From Deltaproteobacteria bacterium (lineage in GTDB: Bacteria > Desulfobacterota > Desulfomonilia > UBA1062), in the NCBI GenBank assembly GCA_017992605.1, contig JAGOOG010000006.1, positions 1 through 55,275 of the forward strand: DNA of 55,275 bases, read 5' to 3'. Of this stretch, positions 29,186 to 37,715 are shown piece after piece. The notes beneath the pieces are model-generated. The model was not told the DNA's origin and made no database searches. It worked only from the letters and a program-made list of their open reading frames with translations. The position numbers and the translations under genes were made by a program. Every line of letters starts with the position of its first letter. The stretch's first letter is position 1.

Positions 29186-30232
29186 ATGACAAACCGCTCT
29201 GTTGTCATCATTTCATTGGTTTTGACTGCCTGTATCCTGTGCGCGGGCACGAGCACCGCATGGGCTGAACACCGCGCAGGAACCTTCGACGTAACCCCGT
29301 GGCTCGGTGGGTACGCTATCGACGGCGATCTGCCCTATGACAACGGCTGGACCGCCGGACTGAGCATGGGATACAACTACACCGAGAAGTGGGGTGCCGA
29401 GCTGTCCTTCAACTACGTCGACGCCGACTATGATGGCCCGCCTCTCATCACCGGGACCGGGATCGACTTCAACGACGATGATGCAGCCGTTTATCTCTAC
29501 CGGTTCGATGTGCTTTACCACTTGACCGGGATACTGCCGGACGAGGTGGTCCCGTATCTGGCAGGCGGCGTGGGCATGACGACCTATGATCCTGACAGAA
29601 AGGGCCTCGATTCCGACAACGATTTCATCCTGAACTACGGTGGTGGCCTGAAGTATTACCTAACAAGGGACCTGGCGCTCAGGGGCGACCTGCGACACGT
29701 GATCGATTTCAACAGTCAGGGTTCCGGCAATGAGAACAATGTCCTCTACGCCATCGGGCTGACCTGCGAGATGGGGGGCAAACCAAAGCGCGCAGAGGTT
29801 GAGCCGGCTGCCGTCCCGGAACCGCTATCTCCCCCTGCCCAGGAAACGGCGGCCACACCACCGCAACCGTCAACACCCCCCCCGGGGGAGCAGGGCTCTA
29901 TTGTGTTCAGGAACATACTCTTCGATTTCGATAAGTCTGACATTAAGGCTGAGTCCTATCCGATCCTCGATGAGGTGATGGATTACCTCGACGACCATAC
30001 GGACATCAAGGTGGAGATCCAGGGTCATACGGACAGTATCGGGACCGCTGCGTACAACATGGGCCTTTCCAACCGTCGTGCCGCCTCTGTCAAGAAATAC
30101 CTGGTGGACAAGGGGATCGAGACGACAAGACTCGAGCCAATGGGTTTCGGGCTGACCAGGCCCGTGGCACCCAACGATTCAGAAGAGAACAGGGCAAAGA
30201 ACAGGAGGGTCGAGTTCAAGCCCATCCAGTAG
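29186..30232 (+). CDS. OmpA-family outer-membrane protein
   Basis: The 348-residue protein has a signal peptide (about residues 1-28, ending STAWA), an N-terminal eight-strand-type beta barrel (TPWLGGYAIDG, then alternating strands such as WGAELSFNYVDADY, to about 205), a proline-rich linker (about 210-240) and a C-terminal OmpA domain. That domain has ILFDFDKSDIKAESYPILDEV, IQGHTDSIG, NMGLSNRRAASVKKYLVDKG and ENRAKNRRVEF, which bind diaminopimelate in peptidoglycan. GGAGG precedes ATG 29186. The role is probably envelope anchoring and a small pore. Confidence 0.93.
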   Translation: MTNRSVVIISLVLTACILCAGTSTAWAEHRAGTFDVTPWLGGYAIDGDLPYDNGWTAGLSMGYNYTEKWGAELSFNYVDADYDGPPLITGTGIDFNDDDAAVYLYRFDVLYHLTGILPDEVVPYLAGGVGMTTYDPDRKGLDSDNDFILNYGGGLKYYLTRDLALRGDLRHVIDFNSQGSGNENNVLYAIGLTCEMGGKPKRAEVEPAAVPEPLSPPAQETAATPPQPSTPPPGEQGSIVFRNILFDFDKSDIKAESYPILDEVMDYLDDHTDIKVEIQGHTDSIGTAAYNMGLSNRRAASVKKYLVDKGIETTRLEPMGFGLTRPVAPNDSEENRAKNRRVEFKPIQ

Positions 30233-30278
30233 CCGTCGCACCGCGCCCATGGTCAAAGCGGCAGGGATACAGACCCTA

Positions 30279-31526
30279 TCACGCCCCGGGCTGCATGAGG
30301 TACTGTACGGTCCCGTCCGGGACCACGGCCACCCGGGCATCGGACGGGTATTCCTTCTCGAGCATGGCCAGCACCTCGGGCCAGGTCTTCACCACCTCGG
30401 CATCCCCGTTGTCGCAGACCAGGTCGAGGAAGGTCCTGTCCGGCGCCGGGTTGAGCACGATGAGCCGCTTCATGAGCAGAGGGATGAAGCCCTTGCCCCG
30501 GGCCGCAAAGTGCCTGCCGCCATAGTCCGATCCCCAGGCCCTGAACACGTAGTGGGGGACCTGACCCTCGGGACTGTCGGCGATGAGGACCCCGGTCCCC
30601 TGGGCCCCGGTCTTGAGCAGCATGACCAGGAACGACAGGGCGATGGCCGACTCGTTGGCCTTGCCGTAGGCGTTGGAGACCACGATGTCATAGCCCGTCC
30701 TGTAGGGGATGCCGTAGTGGACCTTGCCGTCCTCGGCACCCCTCGCGTGGGTGGCCCTGAACGGCCCTGCATAGAGCGAGGCGATCTCGCCGCGCCGGTT
30801 GACCAGGCAGTCTACCTTGAAGTTCATCCCCGCCATGTCTCCGGCCGCGTCGCACTCTGTCCGCATGATGTTGTTGTCGAAGTTGCCGAGGCCCGTGCGG
30901 CTGAAATCACGGAACTGCTGGTTGTGGAACTGGTTGATGGTCTCGATACCGGCCACGCCGGGAAGGATGAGCTTGGCCCCGCCGCCGAAACCAACGTGCA
31001 CGTGGGCGGTGATGCAGCCGATGCCGATCTTCAGGTCACAGGCCATGAACTCGCGGTTGAACCAGAGCTCCACCCCGGTGGGGGTGCGCCCGACGCGCAC
31101 CGTGTTCTGGAAGGGGTCGTGGTTGTACACGGCATAGTTCTCCACGATCCCGTCACCGAGTTTCTTGCGGGCAGCGATCATGTCGTAGGCGCCGTGGCTG
31201 CCCAAGGCCCAGAGAAACCGTATCTGGTCCTTCCGCATGCCGGCCCTGTGGAGCTGCTCCAGGACCACGGGGGCAACATCCTTCACGGGCGTGGGCCGTG
31301 TCATGTCGTCGAACACGATGACGGCCTGGTTCTTTCCCCTCGCCAGCTCCTCGAGGGTCGGCCCCTCCACGGGGTGCTCGACGCAGTCCCTTATCTGAGC
31401 GGGGCTGAGTCCCGGCTTCTCGAGGCCCGGCGCGGTGAGCTCGTCGACCTGCCAGCGGTCGGGGAAGGAGAGCTCGCGCTCGATGTTCTCGTACCAGAGC
31501 CTGGATGGCACCTTGACCGTCTTCAT
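30279..31526 (-). CDS. LarA-family (nickel-dependent racemase-like) protein
   Basis: The 415-residue protein belongs to the LarA/DUF2088 family, whose type member racemises lactate with a nickel-pincer cofactor. Key features align: DDMTRPTP about residue 73 (arginine binding substrate), ALGSHG about 108-112 (first catalytic histidine), and AHVHVGFGGGAKLILPG about 170-186 (second histidine and the pincer lysine). GGAGAG lies before ATG 31526; the frame is open upstream without similarity. It is the last gene of the TetR-headed cluster. The cofactor genes larB, larC and larE are not in this window. Substrate could be another 2-hydroxy acid, since the family is diverse. Confidence 0.85.
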   Translation of the reverse strand: MKTVKVPSRLWYENIERELSFPDRWQVDELTAPGLEKPGLSPAQIRDCVEHPVEGPTLEELARGKNQAVIVFDDMTRPTPVKDVAPVVLEQLHRAGMRKDQIRFLWALGSHGAYDMIAARKKLGDGIVENYAVYNHDPFQNTVRVGRTPTGVELWFNREFMACDLKIGIGCITAHVHVGFGGGAKLILPGVAGIETINQFHNQQFRDFSRTGLGNFDNNIMRTECDAAGDMAGMNFKVDCLVNRRGEIASLYAGPFRATHARGAEDGKVHYGIPYRTGYDIVVSNAYGKANESAIALSFLVMLLKTGAQGTGVLIADSPEGQVPHYVFRAWGSDYGGRHFAARGKGFIPLLMKRLIVLNPAPDRTFLDLVCDNGDAEVVKTWPEVLAMLEKEYPSDARVAVVPDGTVQYLMQPGA

Positions 31527-31546
31527 GGTTTCTCTCCTTTCCTCTT

Positions 31547-31918
31547 TCATTTCCTTTTCAGGATCCCGGTGGCATACCCGAAGAAGAACAGGAACCAGAT
31601 GCTCAGGGTCGTGTCCCCCTTCATCTCCAGGTCCCAGTTGGCAATGGCCTTGTGCATGCCCACCGGGTCGTTGGAGGTGAGCACCTTGAACGCGGTGTCC
31701 CCGTCCTTCCACACATACGCGAGGTCATAGTCCGTCAGGACCCGGTCCGAAGAGAAGGCCCCGTCCCTGATGATGAACCTCCTTCCCCTCTTCCCGTCCT
31801 TGGTCATCATCACGATGGTGTGGTTCTTGTACGTGATCATGTCCCTGACATGCTTCTTGGTCCTGAGCATGAGCTTGATGAGAAGGGTGATGACCTCCAT
31901 CAGGATGGTGAACTTCAT
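31547..31918 (-). CDS. SCP2-like small protein, unknown role
   Basis: The 123 residues begin with a hydrophobic amphipathic helix (KFTILMEVITLLIKLML) and contain a stretch, DLAYVWKDGDTAFKVLTSND then LEMKGDTTLSIWFLFFFGY, that resembles the sterol-carrier-protein-2 fold, in which a hydrophobic groove binds lipids or acyl-CoA. The similarity is by eye and tentative. ATG 31918 overlaps the MocA stop by four bases (ATGA). Position between molybdenum maturation genes and larA suggests a role in the same pathway, perhaps carrying a CoA ester. Confidence 0.75.
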   Translation of the reverse strand: MKFTILMEVITLLIKLMLRTKKHVRDMITYKNHTIVMMTKDGKRGRRFIIRDGAFSSDRVLTDYDLAYVWKDGDTAFKVLTSNDPVGMHKAIANWDLEMKGDTTLSIWFLFFFGYATGILKRK

Positions 31919-32568
31919 ACGCCCCGCACCTCCATCATGTCTTTCATCCGGCCTTCCTGCGACATGGCAGACCACCGTCTCAGGCATTCCTCGTAGTCTT
32001 CCGGCGTGTCCAGGTCGAAGAGAATGTTCCGGTCGTCCACCGGCACCTCGAGTAGTTCATCAGGGAACTGCCCCAGCGCACCCCTGAGCCCGTTTTCACC
32101 GCTGAATGACCTGACGGCATCGAGATGCATCCCGGGGATGGCCACCGGGTGTCCCCGCCTGCCCCGGAAGGTCGGGATCAGGATCTTCTCCCGGTCCTGC
32201 ACATGGCGCTCCACGAGACAGCTCAGTGTCCAGGGCAGGACGAGGGGTATGTCCACGGGATGGACAAAGACAGCCCCGGTGACGTCATCAAGGTCCCCGA
32301 TGGCCCTGAGCACCGAGGAGAACATGCCCTCCCCGTGTCTCTCGTTCACCAGGACACGTACCTCGAGCCGTTCCAGTACGGCCTCCAGCTCCTCCCTGCA
32401 ATGCCCGACCACCACCCTGATGTCGAGGATGTCCGCCTCCCTGAACAGGGAGACGACCCGCTCGACGATAGTCCTGTCACCGAGCTCCAGGAGAGGCTTG
32501 AACCGCCCCATCCGCCGGGAAGAGCCGGCCGCGAGAATCACCGCCTTCATGCCCGTGGTCTCCGTCAT
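31915..32568 (-). CDS. mocA: MobA/MocA-like molybdenum cofactor nucleotidyltransferase
   Basis: The 217-residue protein has the MobA-type nucleotide-binding start VILAAGSSRRMGRFKPLLEL (GTP/CTP loop), VFVHPVDIPLVLP with the metal aspartate and GRRGHPVAIP. Beside xdhC and molybdenum-hydroxylase genes it most likely attaches CMP to molybdopterin, giving the MCD cofactor used by this enzyme family. The gene is coupled on both sides through four-base ATGA overlaps with xdhC and the SCP2-like gene. Discrimination of CTP from GTP use cannot be made from the sequence by eye. Confidence 0.88.
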   Translation of the reverse strand: MTETTGMKAVILAAGSSRRMGRFKPLLELGDRTIVERVVSLFREADILDIRVVVGHCREELEAVLERLEVRVLVNERHGEGMFSSVLRAIGDLDDVTGAVFVHPVDIPLVLPWTLSCLVERHVQDREKILIPTFRGRRGHPVAIPGMHLDAVRSFSGENGLRGALGQFPDELLEVPVDDRNILFDLDTPEDYEECLRRWSAMSQEGRMKDMMEVRGV

Positions 32569-33608
32569 CTCCTTTTCGCTCGCTCCTTGATGAGCTCGGC
32601 CACGATGCTCACCGCGATCTCCTCAGGGGTACCCGCGTCGATGGCTATGCCGATGGGGCTGTGGACCCTCCGGAGGTCATCTTCCATGAATCCCTCGGTC
32701 ACGAGCGCCCCGTAGATGATGTCGCGCTTCCTCGTGCTGCCGATCATGCCGATGTACCCGGCCTTTGTCCCCAGGGCCTGTTTGAGCACGGTCCTGTCAT
32801 GTTCGTGACCCCGGGTCACGATCACCACGAAGCTGTGACTATCCACGTGGAGCCCGTGGAAACAGTCCGAGAACGAATCCAGCACCCTGGCCTCCATGGG
32901 AGGAGGAAACCTTTCCGCATTGGCGAATTCGGCCCGGTCGTCCAGCACGCAGGGACCGAATCCCACTCGGCAGCCGAGCACAGCCACCTCCCTGGCCACG
33001 TGCCCCGCGCCAAAGATGTAGAGGGGGTCCAGGTCCTCCACGACATCGATGCACACGGTCCCGCCATCAGTTTCGATCAGGGCCGAACCGGCCAGGGACC
33101 CTTTCTGCCCCTCGATCCTCGTCATGAGGTCCCTGTTCGCTACGTCATGCTCGTGGAGGGTGTCCGGGCAGAAAAGGCGCCTGGAGATCGGATACAGCCC
33201 AGCTCCCTCGCGCTTGAATTCCGTCATGAGGACCCGTTTCCATCGGACTTTGCTTCTTGAATCGATCTGGTCGAAGGTGCCGATCGTCTCCTCGTCCGCA
33301 TGGACGTATTCACAGAGCATCTTCATGCTCCCGCCGCAGATCATGTCTGTCCCGGTCACATCGACACCGTTCATGTCCAGGGTCCACACCGCCGAAACTT
33401 TCCTGTTGAAAAGCCCGCCGGCTCGTTCCATCACGTAGGCCTCGGCCAGCCCCCCGCCCACCGTTCCCTCGATGGCGCCTCCCCTCCGTACGATCATGCG
33501 GGCACCCGCATTCCTCGGGGCCGAGCCGTTGCAGCCGACAACCCTGGCCAGGACAAGCCCACCGTCCTCTCTGAGGATTTCCGCAACCTGGGCGAGCACC
33601 TCTCTCAC
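32565..33608 (-). CDS. xdhC: XdhC/CoxI family molybdenum-hydroxylase maturation factor
   Basis: XdhC-type chaperones bind the molybdenum cofactor, help its sulfuration and insert it into the apo-enzyme. The 347 residues contain the N-terminal XdhC domain (GTVGGGLAEAYV about 50) and a C-terminal Rossmann domain (YIFGAGHVAREVAVLGCRVGF about 200, VIVTRGHEHD, GYIGMIGSTRKR). The cysteine in MICGGSMKML matches the conserved segment. Start is GTG at 33608, three bases after the FAD-subunit stop with GGGGGA upstream. Confidence 0.92.
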   Translation of the reverse strand: MREVLAQVAEILREDGGLVLARVVGCNGSAPRNAGARMIVRRGGAIEGTVGGGLAEAYVMERAGGLFNRKVSAVWTLDMNGVDVTGTDMICGGSMKMLCEYVHADEETIGTFDQIDSRSKVRWKRVLMTEFKREGAGLYPISRRLFCPDTLHEHDVANRDLMTRIEGQKGSLAGSALIETDGGTVCIDVVEDLDPLYIFGAGHVAREVAVLGCRVGFGPCVLDDRAEFANAERFPPPMEARVLDSFSDCFHGLHVDSHSFVVIVTRGHEHDRTVLKQALGTKAGYIGMIGSTRKRDIIYGALVTEGFMEDDLRRVHSPIGIAIDAGTPEEIAVSIVAELIKERAKRR

Positions 33609-33611
33609 CGC

Positions 33612-34589
33612 TCATCCCCCGCAGGCCAGGATTGACCTCTTGACCAGGGTCCTGGCCACCTGGACCATGTATGCGTTGTTCTCCAGGGGCCGCGCGTCTT
33701 GCACGGCTGCCTCGGCTGCCTCCCCGGCCACCCCGTCAGCGATGATCCGGCCCTGGAGCATCTGCTCGGCACCGGTGACCCTGCGGGGTACCACGTGCAC
33801 TGCATTGAGACATATCCGGGCAGATGCCACCTGTTCATGGTCAAAGGCAAGCGACGCTGCACAGTTCACGATGGGGAAGTCGATTGCCTTCCTCAGGGCG
33901 AACTTCAGGAAAGCGCTCCTGGTCCCTTCCGGCGGCTCGGGTATGCGGATCTCCGTGACGATTTCGCCAGGCTCGAGGACCGTGGTTCCGTTCAGCCTGA
34001 CGTTGAAGAACTGCTCTGCGTTTATGGTCCGCCTGGACGTGACCACGGATGCACCCAGTGCGATGAGCGCAGGGGCCGTGTCGCTGGGATGGACCGCCAC
34101 GCACCCCTTCTCCACGCTGCCGCCGAAGATGGAATGGAACCGGTTGTCCCCCTTGAGGGCATAGCACCTGCCGCCGCCCTTTCTCAGGCACGAGAACCGG
34201 TTGCCCGGACCCCGGTAGTACCAGCACCTGATGTCCTGGCAGAGGTTGCCGCCGATGGTGCCCATGTTCCGCAGCTGGGGAGAGGCTGTCCTCCCTGCAG
34301 CCTCGGCCAGGGCACGGTACTTCGACAGGACCACCGGGTGGGCCGCCACCGACGACAGTCTCGCGAGCGCCCCGATGCGCAGTACGCCACCTTCCTCCCG
34401 GATGGCGTCGAGTCCGGGGATGGTCTTGATGTTGACGAGCGCCTCGGGATAGGAGGGCAGGATCCGGTCCTTCATCTTGACGAGCAGATCGGTGCCACCC
34501 GCCATGATGCATGCTTTCCCGTCGTAGCCTGCCATGAGCGATGCCGCCTCGTCCACCGAGTGTGCGTTGAAGTGCCTGAAGGGCTTCAC
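33612..34589 (-). CDS. Molybdenum hydroxylase FAD subunit with extra four-cysteine insert
   Basis: The 325-residue medium subunit (CoxM/XdhB/HcrB group) passes electrons from the iron-sulfur clusters to FAD. FAD loops are MAGGTDLLVKMK about residue 31 and MGTIGGNLCQD about 110. After the second loop comes an insert with cysteines spaced C-x11-C-x7-C-x20-C (from RCWYYRG to EKGCVAVHP, about 118-160). This resembles the [4Fe-4S] insert of the 4-hydroxybenzoyl-CoA reductase beta subunit. The start is GTG at 34589, with GGGGAGG upstream and overlapping none of the previous stop; the longer open frame is not family-like. Confidence 0.9.
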   Translation of the reverse strand: MKPFRHFNAHSVDEAASLMAGYDGKACIMAGGTDLLVKMKDRILPSYPEALVNIKTIPGLDAIREEGGVLRIGALARLSSVAAHPVVLSKYRALAEAAGRTASPQLRNMGTIGGNLCQDIRCWYYRGPGNRFSCLRKGGGRCYALKGDNRFHSIFGGSVEKGCVAVHPSDTAPALIALGASVVTSRRTINAEQFFNVRLNGTTVLEPGEIVTEIRIPEPPEGTRSAFLKFALRKAIDFPIVNCAASLAFDHEQVASARICLNAVHVVPRRVTGAEQMLQGRIIADGVAGEAAEAAVQDARPLENNAYMVQVARTLVKRSILACGG

Positions 34590-34590
34590 A

Positions 34591-35193
34591 TCACACCTCC
34601 CCGTTGTCTTTCTGTCCGGACAGTTTGCCTGCCGCTTCCCGGACGGCAATGATGTGCTGCGGGTAGGTGCCGCACCGGCACAGGTTGCCGGACAGGGCGT
34701 CCCTGATCTCGTCCTCGGTGGGGTCCGGGTTCCGGTCGAGCAGTGCCTTGGACGTCACCACGAAGCCCGGGGTGCAGTACCCGCACTGCATGGCGTGGTG
34801 CTCGACGTAGGCCTCGATGAGCGGATGCCCGGCCCGGGCGACGCCCTCCACGGTCTCGATGGTCTTGCCGTCGCACTCGATGGCCAGGACCATGCAAGAC
34901 AGCACGGGAAAACCATCCATGATGACCGTGCACGACCCGCACGCCCCCCGGTCGCAGAACTGCTTGGAACCTGTCATGCCCAGGTGGTCGTGGATGAGGT
35001 GGTACAGGGTCCATTCCGGCTCCACCTGCACGACGTGCACCTGGCCATTGATGACCAGCCTGACCTGCCCTTCCTGGGCAGGCAGGGGCATTCCCCGGTG
35101 ACTGGTCAGGATGTCATGTTTCAGCTCGTCGAAGGTGTCGAACCGTTTGCCGCAGTAGGGGCAGGTGAAACCTGCCTTGGCCTGTTCCGTCAC
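34591..35193 (-). CDS. Molybdenum hydroxylase 2Fe-2S subunit with zinc-finger-like N-terminus
   Basis: The 200-residue small subunit (CoxS group) carries two [2Fe-2S] clusters: a plant-ferredoxin type (FCDRGACGSCTVIMDG, then SCMVLA) and a helical type (MQCGYCTPGFV and NLCRCGTY). Unusually, the ferredoxin domain starts only about residue 40. Before it is FTCPYCGKRFDTFDELKHD and a further TSH, a C2H2 zinc-finger-like pattern (C-x2-C-x11-H-x5-H). Start is GTG at 35193 with GGGAGGG seven bases upstream; the upstream TTG frame lacks a site. The gene lies between the large and FAD subunits. Confidence 0.92.
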   Translation of the reverse strand: MTEQAKAGFTCPYCGKRFDTFDELKHDILTSHRGMPLPAQEGQVRLVINGQVHVVQVEPEWTLYHLIHDHLGMTGSKQFCDRGACGSCTVIMDGFPVLSCMVLAIECDGKTIETVEGVARAGHPLIEAYVEHHAMQCGYCTPGFVVTSKALLDRNPDPTEDEIRDALSGNLCRCGTYPQHIIAVREAAGKLSGQKDNGEV

Positions 35194-35230
35194 GTCTGAA
35201 CCCTCCCTGCCGGCTCGTGCTCCCGGCCTG

Positions 35231-37690
35231 TCATATCTTCCCAAGGGCTTTCAGGACCTTGTCCGGGGTGATGGGGTGATCGTCTATCCACACGCCGATG
35301 GCGTTGTGCACCGCCGGGGCCAGGATGCCGGTCATGACCGTGCCGATGTCCTCGCCGATTCCCACGGAACCGTAGGGTCCGTAGCCCATGCCGCTCTCCA
35401 CCAGGATGGTGCCGATGGGACAGTCCACGTCCCTGATGGTGGCGATCTTGTAGTCGAGCAGGTTTCCGTTGAGCATGACGCCGGTGACCGGGTCGTAGAT
35501 CATCTCCTCGAACCTGCCACGGCTGAGCCCCATGACGGTCCCGCCATACTGCTGTCCCTCGCAGCTCATGGGGTTCATGGCCTTGCCCACGTCGTTGACG
35601 TTGACCACCCTGATGACGAAGACATCCCCCGTCTCGGTGTCCACCTCCACCTCCACGAAATGTGCCTGGCGGGTGAGGTGGGGCCGGGGGTTCTCCGGGT
35701 TGTAGCTGCCCAGCTGGACATGGTAACTGAAGGCGAAGAACGGCTCGGTGAAGGCCCACCTGAACCCGGCGTTCTCGGTGGACGAGATGGGGCCCGACTG
35801 CCCCGCCTCCATGACGAATTCGGCCAGGCTCTTGCGCACCGACGGGTCGGACTTCCTGAAGATGACGCTGTCCTCGATGTCCAGGTCGTCCGGAGCGCAT
35901 CCCGGGAACGCCGGCCGGTACTCACCCCGCTGGGTCTTTGCCGTGGGGCTGACCGCCGCCTCGAGGATCTGCTGCTTCAGGATCCTCGCCGCATGGCGCA
36001 CGGCCCACCCGTTGACCGAGCAGTTGGTGGACGAGTCGGGTGACATGCGGAAGAACCCCGGATCGATCTGCTGGTTGTAGTGGACGTCTTCCAGGCTCAT
36101 GCCCAGCTCGTCGGCCGCGATGCGGCAGTAGGTGTTCTCCGCGTCCACCCCGTTGTCGCACCCCATGGCCAGGATGGATGCGGTCCCGTCGTTGCGCTCG
36201 ATGCGGATGGCGATCTCGCCCGTGCCGAGCGAGTCGTCCCACTCGTTCGTCCAGGTGAAGGCCGCCCCGTGCATGCGCCCGTTGGGCAGTCTCCTGGTAC
36301 CCGGCAGGTGCCGCTTTTCGTCCCACCCGAAGGCCGCCTTGCCCTTCTCCACGCAATCCCTGAGGCTGTCGACGAGGGGAAAGCCCCGCTGCCTCTTCGC
36401 CTCGTCGAGACCTTCCATGTCGTGCCCCTCGTACCCGTCGTTCTTCAGCGCGACCTCGACGGGGTCAAGCCGGCACTCGGCGGCGACCCGGTTGAATACC
36501 ATGGTCATGCTCAGGGTGGTGGGGAGCTGCTCGCACCGCGTGGGCACGGCCGGCCCCTTGTTGACCCAGACGCTTTCGGTGGTTCCGTGGAGGTGGGGAA
36601 TCCTCGTGTTCTCCTTGAAGTGGTTCAGGATGTTGAACATGGGCCACTGCTGGTTCGCTATGGTGGACACCCCCTCGACGGCCAGGATGGTGCCGTCGCT
36701 GCTGAACCCCACCTTGAAGCGGTACCTCCCGTTGTCCATGGACTCGCCGTAGAAGTCCTCGCGCCGGGTGAATGCATATTTCACGGGCCTGCCGGTCTTC
36801 TTCGCCACGAAGCCTGCACAGTACAGGGGGCCCATGTTCCACTGGACCTGGATCCAGCCGCCGAAGCTCGCCCCCTGGTAGAGGCAGTGGAGCTGGATCT
36901 TGTTCATGGGCACGCCGCCGTACCAGGTGGACAGGTTCTTCTTGACCAGGTGGGGCCGCTGCTGCTTGACCCACACCTCGGGGCAGTCGCCGTTCCACCT
37001 GAACACGCCGCAGGGTCTCTCGGGTCCGATCCAGGTGTGTCCCCTCCGGAAGAACTCGAACTCGATGATCCTCTCCGATGCCTTGAAGCCTTTCTTCACG
37101 TCCCCCTGGACGAGCTCGTTGAACATGCCGTTGTTCCAGTAGTTCCCGGCCGAATAGATCTCCGGGTAGGACAACGGGGCATCGTCTTCCCGGGCCCTGA
37201 TCACGTCGAGGTTGAAGGGTCGCTGCTCCCACTCGACCTCGACGAGGGTCAGCGCCTCCTCGGCGATGGCCTCGGTATCGGCCGCCACTGCCACGCCGAC
37301 CGGTTCCCCCTCGAAGTGGGCGATGCCGGGCAGCGGCGGCGGGTCGCCGAAGAGCCCGGGCAGCTTTCCCATGCTCGCCCTTTCCGGCAGCTCAGGGTTG
37401 TCGTAGCGCAGGACGTACCTGACCCCGGGCAGCTGCTCTGCCCTGGACGTGTCCAGCCTCGCGATCTTCGCGTGGGGGTACGGCGCGTCGAGGAACCGCA
37501 GGTGCAGCATGCCGGGAAGCTGGACGTCCATGGTGTAGTCCGCCTCGCCGCATGCCTTCTTGTGCCCGTCAAGCCTGCGGCCCGAGCGCTCCCCGATGTG
37601 CTTGAACCGCTTCAGGGGGGAGGCGTCCGCACGCAGGTTGTCCTGCAGCTCCTTCATCTTCCGGATCTGTTCATCGGTATGGATGCCCAC
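35231..37690 (-). CDS. Molybdenum hydroxylase large (molybdopterin) subunit, divergent
   Basis: The 819-residue subunit binds the molybdenum cofactor. The a/b hammerhead domain lies about 35-150 (GEADYTMDVQLPGMLHLRFL, HFEGEPVGVAVAADTEAIAEEAL) and the cofactor domains follow. The catalytic glutamate is in GSVGIGEDIG about 780. Two usual signatures are changed: the GQG pterin motif reads CDNGVDAENTY about 510, and the substrate-loop region reads GPAVPTRCEQLP about 387. It lacks the CO dehydrogenase loop (AYRCSFR), so it is not CODH; the substrate is open. Start: GTG 37690 has AGGAGG six bases upstream; ATG 37696 would touch that site. Confidence 0.88.
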   Translation of the reverse strand: MGIHTDEQIRKMKELQDNLRADASPLKRFKHIGERSGRRLDGHKKACGEADYTMDVQLPGMLHLRFLDAPYPHAKIARLDTSRAEQLPGVRYVLRYDNPELPERASMGKLPGLFGDPPPLPGIAHFEGEPVGVAVAADTEAIAEEALTLVEVEWEQRPFNLDVIRAREDDAPLSYPEIYSAGNYWNNGMFNELVQGDVKKGFKASERIIEFEFFRRGHTWIGPERPCGVFRWNGDCPEVWVKQQRPHLVKKNLSTWYGGVPMNKIQLHCLYQGASFGGWIQVQWNMGPLYCAGFVAKKTGRPVKYAFTRREDFYGESMDNGRYRFKVGFSSDGTILAVEGVSTIANQQWPMFNILNHFKENTRIPHLHGTTESVWVNKGPAVPTRCEQLPTTLSMTMVFNRVAAECRLDPVEVALKNDGYEGHDMEGLDEAKRQRGFPLVDSLRDCVEKGKAAFGWDEKRHLPGTRRLPNGRMHGAAFTWTNEWDDSLGTGEIAIRIERNDGTASILAMGCDNGVDAENTYCRIAADELGMSLEDVHYNQQIDPGFFRMSPDSSTNCSVNGWAVRHAARILKQQILEAAVSPTAKTQRGEYRPAFPGCAPDDLDIEDSVIFRKSDPSVRKSLAEFVMEAGQSGPISSTENAGFRWAFTEPFFAFSYHVQLGSYNPENPRPHLTRQAHFVEVEVDTETGDVFVIRVVNVNDVGKAMNPMSCEGQQYGGTVMGLSRGRFEEMIYDPVTGVMLNGNLLDYKIATIRDVDCPIGTILVESGMGYGPYGSVGIGEDIGTVMTGILAPAVHNAIGVWIDDHPITPDKVLKALGKI

Positions 37691-37715
37691 GGTCATCCTC
37701 CTTTGCATGCATGGT

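Noticed and set aside
30249-31730. Plus-strand open frame of 493 codons antisense to larA
   Set aside because: Same cause: shadow of the LarA-family gene, with no recognisable domain or ribosome binding site.
35231-37690. Reading the molybdenum hydroxylase as aerobic CO dehydrogenase
   Set aside because: The CO dehydrogenase active-site loop with its cysteine is missing and the FAD subunit has an extra cysteine insert; general CoxLMS similarity is only family-level.
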